Source of the DNA: Castellaniella ginsengisoli
Lineage (GTDB): Bacteria > Pseudomonadota > Gammaproteobacteria > Burkholderiales > Burkholderiaceae_B
NCBI RefSeq assembly: GCF_039523235.1
Contig: NZ_BAAAEX010000009.1
Strand: one strand, 5' to 3'
DNA: 64,000 nt
Part shown: one piece after another, positions 53,472 through 63,827 of the stretch
Numbering within the stretch: the stretch's first letter is position 1
Layout of the letters: each line of letters opens with the position of its first letter
The notes under the pieces: generated by a model
Seen by the model: only the letters and a program-made list of their open reading frames with translations
Told to the model about the DNA's origin: nothing
Databases searched by the model: none
Program-made: the position numbers and the translations under genes

Positions 53472-55598
53472 TCAGCCGCCGAGCAGCGCTTTCAGGCCGG
53501 CTTCGTCGATCACGGCCACGCCCAGTTCGGCGGCCTTGGCGAGCTTGCTGCCGGCGTCATCCCCGGCCACCACCCAGGCGGTCTTGCGCGACACCGAGCC
53601 GCTCACCTTGCCGCCCGCCGCCAGGATCAGGCGGGTGGCCTCGTCGCGGCTCAGGGTCGGCAGGGTGCCCGTCAGCACCAGGGTCTTGCCCGCCAGGGGC
53701 TTTTCGCCGGCCGGCGCCGCGTCGGCCTGGGGCTCGACCCCTTCGGCCCGCAATGCGGCGATGACCTCGCGGTTGTGCGCTTCGGCGAAAAACCGCCGGA
53801 TGGACGCCGCCACCACCGGGCCGACATCCGGCACCTGCAGCAGGGATTCTTCCGAGGCCTCCATGATCGCCTCGATGGAGCCGAAATGCCGCGCCACGTC
53901 GCGCGCCGTGGTCTCGCCCACGTGGCGGATGCCCAGGGCGTACAGCAGGCGCGACAAGGGCGGGCGGCGGCGCTGGTTGATCGCCTCGACCAGGTTGCGC
54001 GCCGATTTCGCCCCCATGCGGGGATACGTGGACAGCGCCAGTTCGCCCCCGCCGGACGGGTCCGCCAGCTTGTACAGATCGGCCAGCGTGCGGACCTTGC
54101 CGGTATCCACCAGTTGTTCAATCAGCTTGTCGCCCAGGCCATCGATGTCCAGCGCCTTGCGGCTGGCGGCGTGCCACAGCATCTGCTTGCGTTGCGCGGG
54201 GCAGAACAGCCCGCCGGTGCAGCGCGTGATCGCCTCGCCTTCCGGCCGTTCGACCGCCGAGCCGCAGACCGGGCACACCGGACAGACGGCCTGCAGATCG
54301 AAGACCGGCGCGTCGGCCGGGCGCAGCGCCAGCACGGGCCCGACGACCTCGGGGATGACGTCGCCCGCGCGGCGCACCACCACGGTGTCGCCGATGCGCA
54401 CGTCCTTGCGCCGGATCTCGTCCTCGTTGTGCAGCGTGGCGTTGGTGACGGTGACGCCGCCGACGAAGACCGGCTGCAGTCTGGCGACCGGCGTCAGGGC
54501 CCCGGTGCGCCCCACCTGCACGTCGATGCCGATCAGCCGGGTGGTTTCTTCCTGGGCGGGAAATTTATGCGCGATGGCGAAGCGCGGCGCGCGGGCAACG
54601 AAGCCGAGAACGTCCTGGGCGCGCAGGTCGTCCACTTTGTATACCACCCCATCGATCTCGTAGGGCAGGTTGGCGCGGGAGGCCCCCACGGCCTCGTAGA
54701 AGCGCAGCAGCTCCGCCGCCCCCCGGCACAGCGTGCGGTCGGGACTGACGGCAAAACCGAAACCGGCCAGCCAATCCAGCATCCCGGAATGGGTCTCGCG
54801 CGGCCGCAGATCCGTTCCGCCGTCATCCTGGATCTGGCCCCAGCCGTAGGCGTAGAAACGCAGCGGCCGGGCCGCCGTGATGCGCGGGTCCAGTTGGCGC
54901 AGGCTGCCGGCCGCCGCATTGCGCGGATTGACGAACGGCTTGTCGCCCCGGGCGGTCTGGGCCTCGTTCAGGCGCGCGAAATCCGCCCGTGTCATCAGGA
55001 CCTCGCCACGCACCTCCAGCACGGCGGGCGCCTCGCCGCCGCGCAAGCGCAGCGGCACCGAACGCAGGGTGCGGATGTTGGCGGTGATGTCCTCACCCTG
55101 GGCGCCGTCGCCCCGGGTCGCCGCCTGGACGAGGCGGCCCTGTTCGTAGCGCAGGCTCACGGCCAGGCCGTCGAACTTGTATTCCGCGACATAGACCACG
55201 CCCTCCGGCCCGGCCGGCGCGGCCGCGCCGGCGAGCAGCCCGGAGTCCATCAGCGTGGCCGCAACGCGGTCGTCGAAGGCGACGACGTCTTCGGCCTCGA
55301 AGGCATTGCCCAGCGACAGCATGCGCACGGCATGCCGCACAGAGCCAAAATGATCCAGCGGGGCCGCGCCGACCCGCTGCGTCGGGGAGTCGGGAGTCAC
55401 CCACTCTGGGTGCGCAGCCTCGAGGGCCTGCAGTTCAGCCATCAGGCGGTCGTACTCCGCATCCGAGACGGACGGCGCATCCTCGACGTAGTAGCGGCGG
55501 TTGTGGGCCTCGATCTCGGTGCGCAGCGCCTCCAGGCGGCGCTGATCGGCGGCTTCGCGGTCCTGCCCGGCGGCGCCCGCGCCGGGGCGCAGCGTCAT
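53472..55598 (-). CDS. ligA: NAD-dependent DNA ligase LigA
   Basis: 708 residues. Adenylation Lys141 in EYKFDG, oligonucleotide-binding domain, zinc Cys in CPVCGSAVER and CTGGLFCPAQ, helix-hairpin-helix repeats, and a C-terminal BRCT domain (about 630-705). Joins nicks in replication and repair. ATGA overlap with zipA. Confidence 0.97.
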   Translation of the reverse strand: MTLRPGAGAAGQDREAADQRRLEALRTEIEAHNRRYYVEDAPSVSDAEYDRLMAELQALEAAHPEWVTPDSPTQRVGAAPLDHFGSVRHAVRMLSLGNAFEAEDVVAFDDRVAATLMDSGLLAGAAAPAGPEGVVYVAEYKFDGLAVSLRYEQGRLVQAATRGDGAQGEDITANIRTLRSVPLRLRGGEAPAVLEVRGEVLMTRADFARLNEAQTARGDKPFVNPRNAAAGSLRQLDPRITAARPLRFYAYGWGQIQDDGGTDLRPRETHSGMLDWLAGFGFAVSPDRTLCRGAAELLRFYEAVGASRANLPYEIDGVVYKVDDLRAQDVLGFVARAPRFAIAHKFPAQEETTRLIGIDVQVGRTGALTPVARLQPVFVGGVTVTNATLHNEDEIRRKDVRIGDTVVVRRAGDVIPEVVGPVLALRPADAPVFDLQAVCPVCPVCGSAVERPEGEAITRCTGGLFCPAQRKQMLWHAASRKALDIDGLGDKLIEQLVDTGKVRTLADLYKLADPSGGGELALSTYPRMGAKSARNLVEAINQRRRPPLSRLLYALGIRHVGETTARDVARHFGSIEAIMEASEESLLQVPDVGPVVAASIRRFFAEAHNREVIAALRAEGVEPQADAAPAGEKPLAGKTLVLTGTLPTLSRDEATRLILAAGGKVSGSVSRKTAWVVAGDDAGSKLAKAAELGVAVIDEAGLKALLGG

Positions 55599-56584
55599 GA
55601 GAACACCCGCGCCGCGCGATCCGTGCCGGCCAGGAAGCCCGCCTGGTCGAGCTGATCGTACAGGGCGCTGATCTGGCGGTCGATGGCGGGGGCGGAATCA
55701 TCCTGGAAAGTCCGGCCCTGATCGTCCAGCACGTGGGCCTCCAGACGCGTGGCCAGGTCGCGTCCCACGGCCACCATGCGGCTGAACGCCTGATCGTCGG
55801 GCAGGCTGTTGGGCACGTCCAGAACCAGGTCGACGCGATGCGCGGCCTCGCCTTCCGGGGCGTCGACCTGCAGGACAAAGCGCGGCAGGCCGTTTTCCGC
55901 CATCCAGGCCCACTGCCCGCGCCACTGGACGAAGCCCGCCTCGGCAGCCGCCTGGATGATGGCGGCCACGGGACGCGGCTGGGCCAACTGCAGGATGAGC
56001 CCGACCTGGGCATCCATGGCGGCGCAGCGCGTATCGAGTTCCACCGCCTGGCGCAGCACCACGTCCTGGTCCGGGGCTTCGATCAGACCCTCGAAGCGCT
56101 CGGCCAGATTCTGCGCCAAGGTCCAGAGGTTGGACCATTCGATGGCCGTCAGCGGCCCGCTGCGGTTGGCCAGCACGACCGCCAGTTGCAGCGACACGTA
56201 GCACTCGCCGGGCAGCGCCTCGGCCCGATGGCCGCCGCCCTCGCGCTCGGCGAACACCCGTACCGGCTTCTTGCCGACACGGCTGATGGCCCGCAGGGCC
56301 TCTGCCAACGTTTCTCCCGCCACGGGATGCGCCAGAGCGATGTCGATGACCGCCTCGCAGGCGGGATCGGCCTCCGGGCTTTCGTCGGCCACGGAGCGGC
56401 CGGCCGGCCACAGCCCCGGCTCGCGCCGGGGCGCCGCATCGCGCATCAGCACGTCGTGGCCGGCTTCCGGCAGCGACTGGCGCATGCTGCGCCGCGCCCG
56501 CCAGTCTTGCCAGGCGTTGTACAGCAGGACGACGACGATCAGCGCCACCCCGATCGAAATCAGCAAGATCTGCAAATCACTCAT
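55595..56584 (-). CDS. zipA: cell division protein ZipA-like, with FtsZ-binding C-domain
   Basis: 329 residues. N-terminal membrane anchor at about 5-24 followed by WQDWRARRSMRQS, and the ZipA C-terminal domain (about 190-320). It tethers FtsZ to the membrane. The middle is shorter and less Pro/Gln-rich than in E. coli. The smc-zipA-ligA order is standard. Confidence 0.9.
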   Translation of the reverse strand: MSDLQILLISIGVALIVVVLLYNAWQDWRARRSMRQSLPEAGHDVLMRDAAPRREPGLWPAGRSVADESPEADPACEAVIDIALAHPVAGETLAEALRAISRVGKKPVRVFAEREGGGHRAEALPGECYVSLQLAVVLANRSGPLTAIEWSNLWTLAQNLAERFEGLIEAPDQDVVLRQAVELDTRCAAMDAQVGLILQLAQPRPVAAIIQAAAEAGFVQWRGQWAWMAENGLPRFVLQVDAPEGEAAHRVDLVLDVPNSLPDDQAFSRMVAVGRDLATRLEAHVLDDQGRTFQDDSAPAIDRQISALYDQLDQAGFLAGTDRAARVFS

Positions 56585-56642
56585 AGAGTCCTCTTATCCG
56601 GGTCCGGGCCTGTTCTCACGATCACGCAGTGCGAGCACATCC

Positions 56643-59600
56643 CTAGGCCGCCTCGGCCGCCCACTGCAAGGCCGAGTCCATGTCCACGGCCACGATCCGC
56701 GACACGCCCTGTTCCTGCATGGTGACGCCGACCAGTTGCCGGGCCATCTGCATGGCGATTTTGTTGTGCGAAATGAACAGGAACTGCGTCTGGTCGCTCA
56801 TGCCGCGCACCAGATTCGCATACCGTTCGGTATTGGCATCGTCCAGCGGAGCATCGACCTCGTCGAGCAGGCAGAACGGCGCCGGATTGAGCTTGAACAA
56901 GGCGAACACCAGGGCGGTCGCCGTCAGGGCTTTTTCGCCTCCCGACAGCAGGTGGATGGTGCTGTTGCGCTTGCCCGGCGGCTGGGCCATGACCTGCACC
57001 CCGGCGTCCAGGATCTCGTCGCCGGTCATGGTCAGGCGGGCCTCGCCGCCACCGAACAGGCGCGGAAACAACTCGCCGAAGTGGCCATTCACCGTCTCGA
57101 AGGTTTGCGACAGCAGTTCGCGCGTTTCGCGGTCGATGCGGCGGATCGCGTTTTCCAGGGTCTCGATGGCCGAGAGCAGGTCGGCATGCTGCGCGTCCAG
57201 GAAACCCTTGCGCTCGCGCGCCGCCGTCAGTTCGTCCAGCGCCGCGAGATTCACGGCGCCCAGGGATTCAATGCGCCGGGTGATGCGCTGGACCTCGGAT
57301 TGCAGCCAGTCCAGGCTCCGCCACTGGGGCGTCTGCTCGTCCAAGTGGCGGCGCAGGGCGTCCCGGTCGACCTGGCGGGCATCGAGCTGCTCGGCGAACT
57401 GCTCGACCGACAGGCGCGAGGCCTGCTCCTTGAGCTGCAGTTCGGTGATGCGCGCCCGCAGAGGGTCCAGGCCGCGCTCCAGCGTCAGCCGGCCTTCGTC
57501 GGCCTCGCGCAATGCGGCGGCCGCCCGATCCTGCTCCTGACGGGCCTGACGCAGGGCTTCTTCGCTCGCGGCCCGGGCCTCCAGCGCATCCTGCAGGCCG
57601 GCCTGCGCCACGGACTCGTCCAGATCGAACAATTCGCCCTGCAAGGATTCAAGTTCCGCGCCCGAACGGCGGGCCTGCTCTTCGGCCAGTTGCAGGGTGC
57701 GGCGCAGTTCGTCCAACCGGTGGCGCAGCGTACGCACGGCGTATTCGGCCTCCTGGGCGGCACGCTCTTGGTCGCGGCCCCGCTGGCGCGCCTGCTCGCC
57801 CTGCCGCGCCAGGTCTTCGGCTTGCAGATCCAGTTCGGCCAGGCGCTCCTGTTGCTCGGCCAGCACCTGATCCAGGGCTTCGAAACGGGCTTCCGCCTCG
57901 GCGCGCCGGGCGTCCAGCGCGGCCTGCTGCTCGATCAATTCGGTCAGATCGCGGTCCAGGCGCCGGGACTGCTCGTCGGACTGCGCCGCCTGCTGGCTGA
58001 GCTGCTGGTGGTGGATCTGGGCATCGTGCTGCGCCCGCATGCGCTCGGCGATTTGCTGGCGCGCCGGCTGCAAGTCCTGGCCCAGATTGCGGCAGGCGGC
58101 GTCAGCCTGGGCATGGGCATCCAGGGCCTGGTCGGCGATCAGTTGCGCAGCGCGAATTTCCAGGGCCAGATTGTCGATCTGCTGGCGGCGCGCCAACTGG
58201 CCCGCCTGTTCGGAATCGGCCGCATAGAAGCGCACGCTGCAGGCATCGACCCGGTGGCCGTCGCGCAGCACCCAGGCGCCGCCGGGCGGCAGCTCGCCGC
58301 GCCGCGCGATCGCCGCGCCCAGGTCGTCGGCCACATGCACGCCGCGCAGCCACACGGCCAGCAGAGACTGCACTGCGGGGTCGCGCGCCTGGACAAAATC
58401 CAGCAGGCGGGGCGCATCCGGCCCCGCGGCCGCAGGCGGCTCGGCCCCCTCGGGCGCCTGATAAAAAGCCAGCCGCGCGGGCGGTACATCCTGGCCAAAG
58501 GCGCGCACATGATCCAGCGTGCGCAAGCCCAGGGCATTCATGCGCTCATGCAAGACGGCCTCCAGGGCGGTTTCCCAGCCCGCATCGACCCGCAACTGCT
58601 GCCACAGCCGGGCAAGGCCGCCGAGTTCCTGGCGCTGCAGCCAGGGCTCCAGCGCATCTTCGGACTGAATCTTTTCCTGCAGCGCGATCAAGGCCTGGCG
58701 GCGCGCGTCGAGCCTTTCGAGATCCAGGCGGGCCGCCTGGCTGGCTTGCAGCGCCTCGGCGCGCGCGGCCTCCAGGCCGGGCAGGCGGGATTCGAGTTCC
58801 AGCAAGCGCCCCTGGGCTTCTTCGAGACGCGCCTGAGCAACCTCGCACTCCCCCGCCCAGCGCTGAAGCTCGGCGGGGTCCGGCGCGCCCAGCGCGGCGC
58901 GCTCGCCCTCCAGGCGCGCGCGCCGGTCTTCCAGGGCGCGCCACTGGCCATCGGCATCCCGCTGGGATTGCGCGGCCAACGCCAGGTCCTGCTCCGTGCG
59001 CGCCAAGGCGCGCCGCCATTCATCACGCTGGGCGGCCAGATCGCGCAGCCGGGCGTCGAGTTCCGGCAGTCCGTCCTGGGCGTGCTGCGCCTGCTCGGCC
59101 AGTTGTTCCGCACGGGCCTCGGCCTCTTCGATCTGCGCCTGGGTGTCTTCGATCGAAGTCTGGCTCAGCGTGCGCTGGTCGCCCCATTCCTGTTGCTGAG
59201 CCTGCAACTGCGCGCGGCGGGCCTGGAGACGGTTGCGCGAATCGACGACGTGGCGGATTTCGGCTTCCAGGCGGCTGACCTGGGCGCCGGCCTCAAACAG
59301 GCCCGCCTGCGCCCGGTGCACCTGTTCGCTGGCCTCGAAATGCGCGGCACGGCGGGTTTCCAGGTCGGACTCCAGTGCGCGCAGCCCCGCCACGGCGGAT
59401 TCGAGTTCGGCCTGGGCGCGTTCGGTTTCCACAGCCAGGGTCTGACGGCTCTCGCGCGCGGCCTGCTCGCGCAGCAGCCACAGGGCGTGCTGTTTGAGTT
59501 CGCCCTCGGTTTGCAGCGCCCGGTAATCGGCCGCCACCCGGGCCTGGGATTCCAGCTTCTCGAGCTGGCTGGCGAGTTCGCGCAGGATGTCCTCCAGGCG

Positions 59601-60176
59601 CGTCAGGTTCTCGCGCGTGTCGGACAGGCGGTTCTCGGTTTCGCGGCGGCGTTCTTTATAGCGCGACACCCCCGCCGCCTCTTCAAGATAGACGCGCAAC
59701 TCTTCGGGGCGGGCTTCGATCAGGCGGTTGATCATGCCCTGGCCGATGATGGCGTAGCCGCGCGCGCCCAGCCCGGTCCCCAGGAAAATATCGTGGATGT
59801 CGCGGCGGCGCACCGGCTGGTTGTTGATGAAGTAGCTGCTGGCGCCGTCGCGGGTCAGCACCCGGCGCACGGCGATTTCCGCGAAGGTCGACCACTGCCC
59901 CGCCGCCCGGCCCTGGCTGTTGTCGAACACCAGTTCGACCGAGGCGCGCGCGGCCGGCTTGCGCTGGCCCGAACCGTTGAAGATCACGTCCTGCATCGAG
60001 GCGCCGCGCAGCTCGGAGGCCTTGGTTTCGCCCAGCACCCAGCGCACGGCATCGATGATGTTGGATTTGCCGCAGCCGTTGGGGCCCACCACGCCGACCA
60101 GCTCGCTGGGCGTGGGGATCACGGTCGGATCCACGAAGGATTTGAATCCGGCAAGTTTGATCTGCGTGAGGCGCAC
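56643..60176 (-). CDS. smc: chromosome segregation protein SMC
   Basis: 1177 residues from the GTG at 60176 (RLTQIKLAGFKSFVDPT). Walker A GPNGCGKSN near 32-40; coiled coils about 170-500 and 680-1020; hinge about 505-650; C-terminal signature LSGGEKALTATAL and Walker B CLLDEVDAPLDD. Condenses and separates chromosomes with ScpAB, which are elsewhere. The long coiled coils cause the long open antisense frames here. Confidence 0.97.
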   Translation of the reverse strand: MRLTQIKLAGFKSFVDPTVIPTPSELVGVVGPNGCGKSNIIDAVRWVLGETKASELRGASMQDVIFNGSGQRKPAARASVELVFDNSQGRAAGQWSTFAEIAVRRVLTRDGASSYFINNQPVRRRDIHDIFLGTGLGARGYAIIGQGMINRLIEARPEELRVYLEEAAGVSRYKERRRETENRLSDTRENLTRLEDILRELASQLEKLESQARVAADYRALQTEGELKQHALWLLREQAARESRQTLAVETERAQAELESAVAGLRALESDLETRRAAHFEASEQVHRAQAGLFEAGAQVSRLEAEIRHVVDSRNRLQARRAQLQAQQQEWGDQRTLSQTSIEDTQAQIEEAEARAEQLAEQAQHAQDGLPELDARLRDLAAQRDEWRRALARTEQDLALAAQSQRDADGQWRALEDRRARLEGERAALGAPDPAELQRWAGECEVAQARLEEAQGRLLELESRLPGLEAARAEALQASQAARLDLERLDARRQALIALQEKIQSEDALEPWLQRQELGGLARLWQQLRVDAGWETALEAVLHERMNALGLRTLDHVRAFGQDVPPARLAFYQAPEGAEPPAAAGPDAPRLLDFVQARDPAVQSLLAVWLRGVHVADDLGAAIARRGELPPGGAWVLRDGHRVDACSVRFYAADSEQAGQLARRQQIDNLALEIRAAQLIADQALDAHAQADAACRNLGQDLQPARQQIAERMRAQHDAQIHHQQLSQQAAQSDEQSRRLDRDLTELIEQQAALDARRAEAEARFEALDQVLAEQQERLAELDLQAEDLARQGEQARQRGRDQERAAQEAEYAVRTLRHRLDELRRTLQLAEEQARRSGAELESLQGELFDLDESVAQAGLQDALEARAASEEALRQARQEQDRAAAALREADEGRLTLERGLDPLRARITELQLKEQASRLSVEQFAEQLDARQVDRDALRRHLDEQTPQWRSLDWLQSEVQRITRRIESLGAVNLAALDELTAARERKGFLDAQHADLLSAIETLENAIRRIDRETRELLSQTFETVNGHFGELFPRLFGGGEARLTMTGDEILDAGVQVMAQPPGKRNSTIHLLSGGEKALTATALVFALFKLNPAPFCLLDEVDAPLDDANTERYANLVRGMSDQTQFLFISHNKIAMQMARQLVGVTMQEQGVSRIVAVDMDSALQWAAEAA

Positions 60177-60350
60177 GGTGCAGGACGGAAAATCGAGGTG
60201 CGTGGATGACAGCGTATGATAACGCACCGGGACCGGGCGACCTCCACGCCCGGCGCCGTCGCCCCGGCGGCAACCCGCTATACTGCAACTCTTTTTTACG
60301 GGCGCGCCTTGCGGCATCCGTCCCTTCGTCAACCACATCGGGGTCCGCGA

Positions 60351-61655
60351 TTGAACAAGGGCTTTTACATGGTCATGGCCGCACAGGCGTTATCGTCTGT
60401 CGCGGACAACGCCCTGCTGATCGCGGCGATCGGGCTGATCGCCGACCTGAGCGGCCCGGATTGGATGGCCCCCATGATGAAATGGTGGTTCGCCCTGGCC
60501 TACGTGATCCTGGCCGCCTTCGTCGGCGCCTTCGCTGACGCCTTCCCCAAGGGCCGGGTCATGTTCGCCACCAATGCGCTCAAGACCTGCGGCTGTCTGC
60601 TGATGTTCAGCTACGGCGCCTTCGGGTTCAGCCACCAATACCAGTTGGTCCTGATCTTCGTGGCCTACACCATCGTCGGCATCGGCGCCGCCGCCTATTC
60701 CCCGGCCAAGTACGGCATCGTCACCGAAATGCTGCCGCCCGAGCTGCTGGTCAAGGGCAATAGCTGGATCGAGGGCCTGACGGTGCTGTCGGTCATCCTG
60801 GGAACCGTACTGGGCGGGCTGCTCATCAGCCCGACGGTGTCAGCCTGGCTGATGTCCCTCGCCTGGGTGGACAGCCTGGCCGACAACGCCGCGCAAAGCG
60901 CCATCCTGATGATCAGCCTGGTGTACGTCGCCGCCGCCCTGTGCAACCTGCTGATTCCCGACACCCACGCCTTCTATCCCCGCCAGCAGACCCATCCCGT
61001 GGCCCTGATCCGCAACTTCGGCCGCTACGTGCGCATCTTGTGGTCCGACAAGCTCGGCCAGATCTCGCTGGCGGTCACCACCCTGTTCTGGGGCGCGGGC
61101 GCCACCTTGCAGTTCATCGTCATCGAATGGGGCGCGCAGCACCTGGGCTATCGCCTCGACCAGGCGTCCGTACTGATGGGCGTGGCCGCCTTCGGCACCG
61201 TCATCGGCGCGATCTTCGCCGGCCGCGTGCCGCTGCGCCGCGCGCTGTCGGTGCTGCCGGTGGGCGTGGTCATGGGTCTGGTGGTGCTGCTGATGCCGGC
61301 CGTCTACACCCCCTGGGCGGTGTACTGCCTGCTGCTGCTGATCGGCGGCCTGTCGGGCTTTTTCGTGGTCCCCATGAACGCCCTGCTGCAGCATCGCGGC
61401 CACGTGCTGCTGTCCGCCGGCCATTCCATCGCCGTGCAGAATTTCAACGAGCAACTGAATATCCTGCTGATGCTGGCCATGTACAGTCTGATGCTATGGC
61501 TGGGCCTGTCGATCAACCTGATCATCGCCTTGTTCGGCATTCTGGTGGCCTGCCTGATGCTGGTCTTCATCAACTGGAACCGGCTCAACCACCGCGCGCA
61601 TCCCGAACTGAGCCAGATGATCGGGCAAACAGGCCACGGCACGGCGCTACACTGA
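60351..61655 (+). CDS. lplT: lysophospholipid transporter LplT (MFS)
   Basis: 434 residues from a TTG at 60351, the usual N-terminus being MNKGFYMVMAAQALSS. About 12 helices. LplT flips lysophospholipids inward for reacylation by Aas, which is fused or adjacent in some bacteria but absent here. A TATACT at 60279-60284 may be its -10. Its end overlaps the minus-strand glycosylase by nine bases. Confidence 0.9.
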   Translation: MNKGFYMVMAAQALSSVADNALLIAAIGLIADLSGPDWMAPMMKWWFALAYVILAAFVGAFADAFPKGRVMFATNALKTCGCLLMFSYGAFGFSHQYQLVLIFVAYTIVGIGAAAYSPAKYGIVTEMLPPELLVKGNSWIEGLTVLSVILGTVLGGLLISPTVSAWLMSLAWVDSLADNAAQSAILMISLVYVAAALCNLLIPDTHAFYPRQQTHPVALIRNFGRYVRILWSDKLGQISLAVTTLFWGAGATLQFIVIEWGAQHLGYRLDQASVLMGVAAFGTVIGAIFAGRVPLRRALSVLPVGVVMGLVVLLMPAVYTPWAVYCLLLLIGGLSGFFVVPMNALLQHRGHVLLSAGHSIAVQNFNEQLNILLMLAMYSLMLWLGLSINLIIALFGILVACLMLVFINWNRLNHRAHPELSQMIGQTGHGTALH

Positions 61656-62531
61656 TTGCACCGCCTGCGCCAATCCGGCCAGATCCCTCCAGGCTTCGGC
61701 CTTCCAGGCGGACCGGACCAGCAGCGACGAAGGCTGGTGCGTGACCCAGACCGGGATCGGCTCGCCTTGCTCGGGGACATGACGGTGCGGGCCGCCGCGC
61801 AATGCGTCCAGGTCCAGATCCGTGCCGATCACAGCCTGGGCCGCCACCCGGCCCAGAGCCAGGATCCAGTGCGGCCTCAGCAGGACGATCTGCCGGCGCA
61901 GCCAGGGCAGGCAGGCCGAGATGTCTTCGGCGGACGGCTCCCGCCCCCCCACGGCGCGGCATTTCACCACATGGGTCAGGTAGACCGAGTCGGCATGCGG
62001 CAGACGCGCGGCGGCCAGCATGGCGGCCAGCAGGCGGCCCTGGTCGCCCTGGAACGGCCGGCCGCTGGTGTCGTCCTCCATGCCGGGCTGCTCACCGATG
62101 ATCAGATAATGCGGCCGCCCGGACCGGCCCGCCCCAGGCACCGCCAGGGCGCGCTGCGCGTGCCTGCCGCACAGGCTGCAGGCCGACACCGCCGCGTCCA
62201 GCGCGGCCAGGTCCGGACACTCTGCCGGCGCGGCGCCCTTGATCGCCGGGGCCGGCGGCTGCGCCAATCCGGCCGGGGCGCGCACGCGCGCCAGGCCGGG
62301 ATGGGTTGAGACACGCGATTCCGGCGGGACGCCCGGCGGGGTTTCCGCACCGGGGGCGGCCGCCGGCGCCGCACCGGCCTGCGCGGGGGCCTGGGATCGG
62401 GCGGCGGCCGGATCCGCGGCGGCGGGCGTCTCCGCCCCCGCCTCCGGTCGCGCCGCGAGCCAATGGGTGTCCAGGCCGATTTCGGCCAGCCAGGCGATCT
62501 GGCCCGGACGCAGCAGGGCGCGCGGCTTCAT
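61647..62531 (-). CDS. uracil-DNA glycosylase, 4Fe-4S type (family 4-like)
   Basis: 294 residues. Cys118, 121, 191 and 207 fit the cluster ligands of family 4/5 enzymes; GEQPGMEDDTSGRPFQG (about 146-162) is the catalytic loop and VWVTHQPSSLL the second motif. The first 105 residues are an Ala/Pro-rich linker with no clear domain. Removes uracil from DNA. ATGA overlap with tsaB-rimI. Confidence 0.88.
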   Translation of the reverse strand: MKPRALLRPGQIAWLAEIGLDTHWLAARPEAGAETPAAADPAAARSQAPAQAGAAPAAAPGAETPPGVPPESRVSTHPGLARVRAPAGLAQPPAPAIKGAAPAECPDLAALDAAVSACSLCGRHAQRALAVPGAGRSGRPHYLIIGEQPGMEDDTSGRPFQGDQGRLLAAMLAAARLPHADSVYLTHVVKCRAVGGREPSAEDISACLPWLRRQIVLLRPHWILALGRVAAQAVIGTDLDLDALRGGPHRHVPEQGEPIPVWVTHQPSSLLVRSAWKAEAWRDLAGLAQAVQSV

Positions 62532-63766
62532 GCGGCGTCCGCCGCCAGGGTCAGGGTCATGATCCAGGCATCCTCGCGCCCCTGGAGCGCCGGATAATAG
62601 CCGCGCCGCAGCCCGACCTGCACAAAGCCATGCTGGCGGTAGAAAGCGATGGCCTGCCCGTTGCTGGGGCGGACCTCGAGCGTGAGGGCCGTCAACCCGG
62701 TCTGGCGGCAATGATCGATGCAACGGCGCAGCAGATGCGCGCCCACGCCCTGGCGCTGCGCGTCGGGGCGCACGCCGATCACCAGCAGATGCACGATATC
62801 CGGCGCGTCCATCACCAGGGCGAAGCCAAGCATCGCCCCCATGCGGCGCACCACCCAGCCGCGGTAGCCGGCCGCCAGGCCGTCGGCGAAATTCTTGCGG
62901 GTCCAGGGAAAAGACTGCACCCGGCTCTCGATGGCGGCGACCTCGTCGACGTCCGCAGGCATCATGTCGTGCAGGGTCAGCGCCGCCGCATCCACCTGAG
63001 GATTGCCTCCCAGGCCGCCGGCGCGCTCGACTGTGGTGTAGGCGACCTTGTCGCGCACATAGGCGGGCGAGGCCTGGGCGGCGTCCACGGCCCGCCCGGC
63101 GCTCCAGGCCCGCTGCGCCAGCCGGGCGATGGTGCCGGCCTGGGCATGCGCGGATTGCGGCGCCGCCGCCGCAATCCGCCCGCCCAGGGCTTCGAGTTCG
63201 CCGTCCAGGCCGGGAAAGGCTGCGAGCGCATCGCCATGGGCCGTCCAGCCGCCCCCCGCCTGCATCCCCCACCCGGCCGACTCGCGGCCGGCCCAGGCCG
63301 CCACGTCGGCGCGGGCCAGCAGCGCCGGCGCCTGAAGCGTCGTCCAGTCCGCGCCGGCGGCCCGGTAGACGGCGGCGTAGACCTCATTCATGCGCGCGTC
63401 CTGCAGCACGACGTGAACACCCGTGGGATCCTCGCCGGCGCCTTGGCAGGCCACCGCGCACAGGGAATCCACCGGCAGCACGGGAATATCGAGCGCCACG
63501 GCCAGACCCTGGGCGACGCCGCAGGCCACGCGCAGCCCCGTGAACCCGCCAGGCCCCTGGCCGAAGGCCACCGCCGTCAGCTCGCCGCGACCCAGGCCGG
63601 CCTGCGCCAGCAAGTCTTGCGCCATGGGGAGGATGCGTTCGGCGTGCGCGGCGCGGCCCTCATGCATGGCCGTGCGCAGCCGTGTCCGGCCGCCTGTCCG
63701 GGACAGCAGCGCGACACCGCATAAAGTGCTTGATGTTTCAAACGCGAGAATGTGAAAATCGTCCAT
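62528..63766 (-). CDS. TsaB-RimI fusion: tRNA threonylcarbamoyladenosine protein joined to ribosomal-protein S18 acetyltransferase
   Basis: 412 residues. TsaB part about 1-245 (ILAFETSSTLCGVAL, GQGPGGFTGLRVACG, YVRDKVAYTTVER), an ASKHA pseudo-ATPase that makes a complex with TsaD and TsaE. RimI part about 265-412 (GNAT fold: VHLLVIGVRPDAQRQGVGAHLL, NGQAIAFYRQHGF). No stop between them. The genes are neighbours in many bacteria; here they are one frame. Confidence 0.9.
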   Translation of the reverse strand: MDDFHILAFETSSTLCGVALLSRTGGRTRLRTAMHEGRAAHAERILPMAQDLLAQAGLGRGELTAVAFGQGPGGFTGLRVACGVAQGLAVALDIPVLPVDSLCAVACQGAGEDPTGVHVVLQDARMNEVYAAVYRAAGADWTTLQAPALLARADVAAWAGRESAGWGMQAGGGWTAHGDALAAFPGLDGELEALGGRIAAAAPQSAHAQAGTIARLAQRAWSAGRAVDAAQASPAYVRDKVAYTTVERAGGLGGNPQVDAAALTLHDMMPADVDEVAAIESRVQSFPWTRKNFADGLAAGYRGWVVRRMGAMLGFALVMDAPDIVHLLVIGVRPDAQRQGVGAHLLRRCIDHCRQTGLTALTLEVRPSNGQAIAFYRQHGFVQVGLRRGYYPALQGREDAWIMTLTLAADAA

Positions 63767-63827
63767 GGCCCCGACATTTTAAAGGAGCGGCATCAGGAAG
63801 CTCTTTATTTCCAAAACAAAGACCAAA

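Noticed and set aside
56271..60209. 1312-codon open frame on plus, antisense to smc
   Set aside because: Caused by GC-rich third positions opposite a long coiled-coil gene; no family features, and smc is certain.
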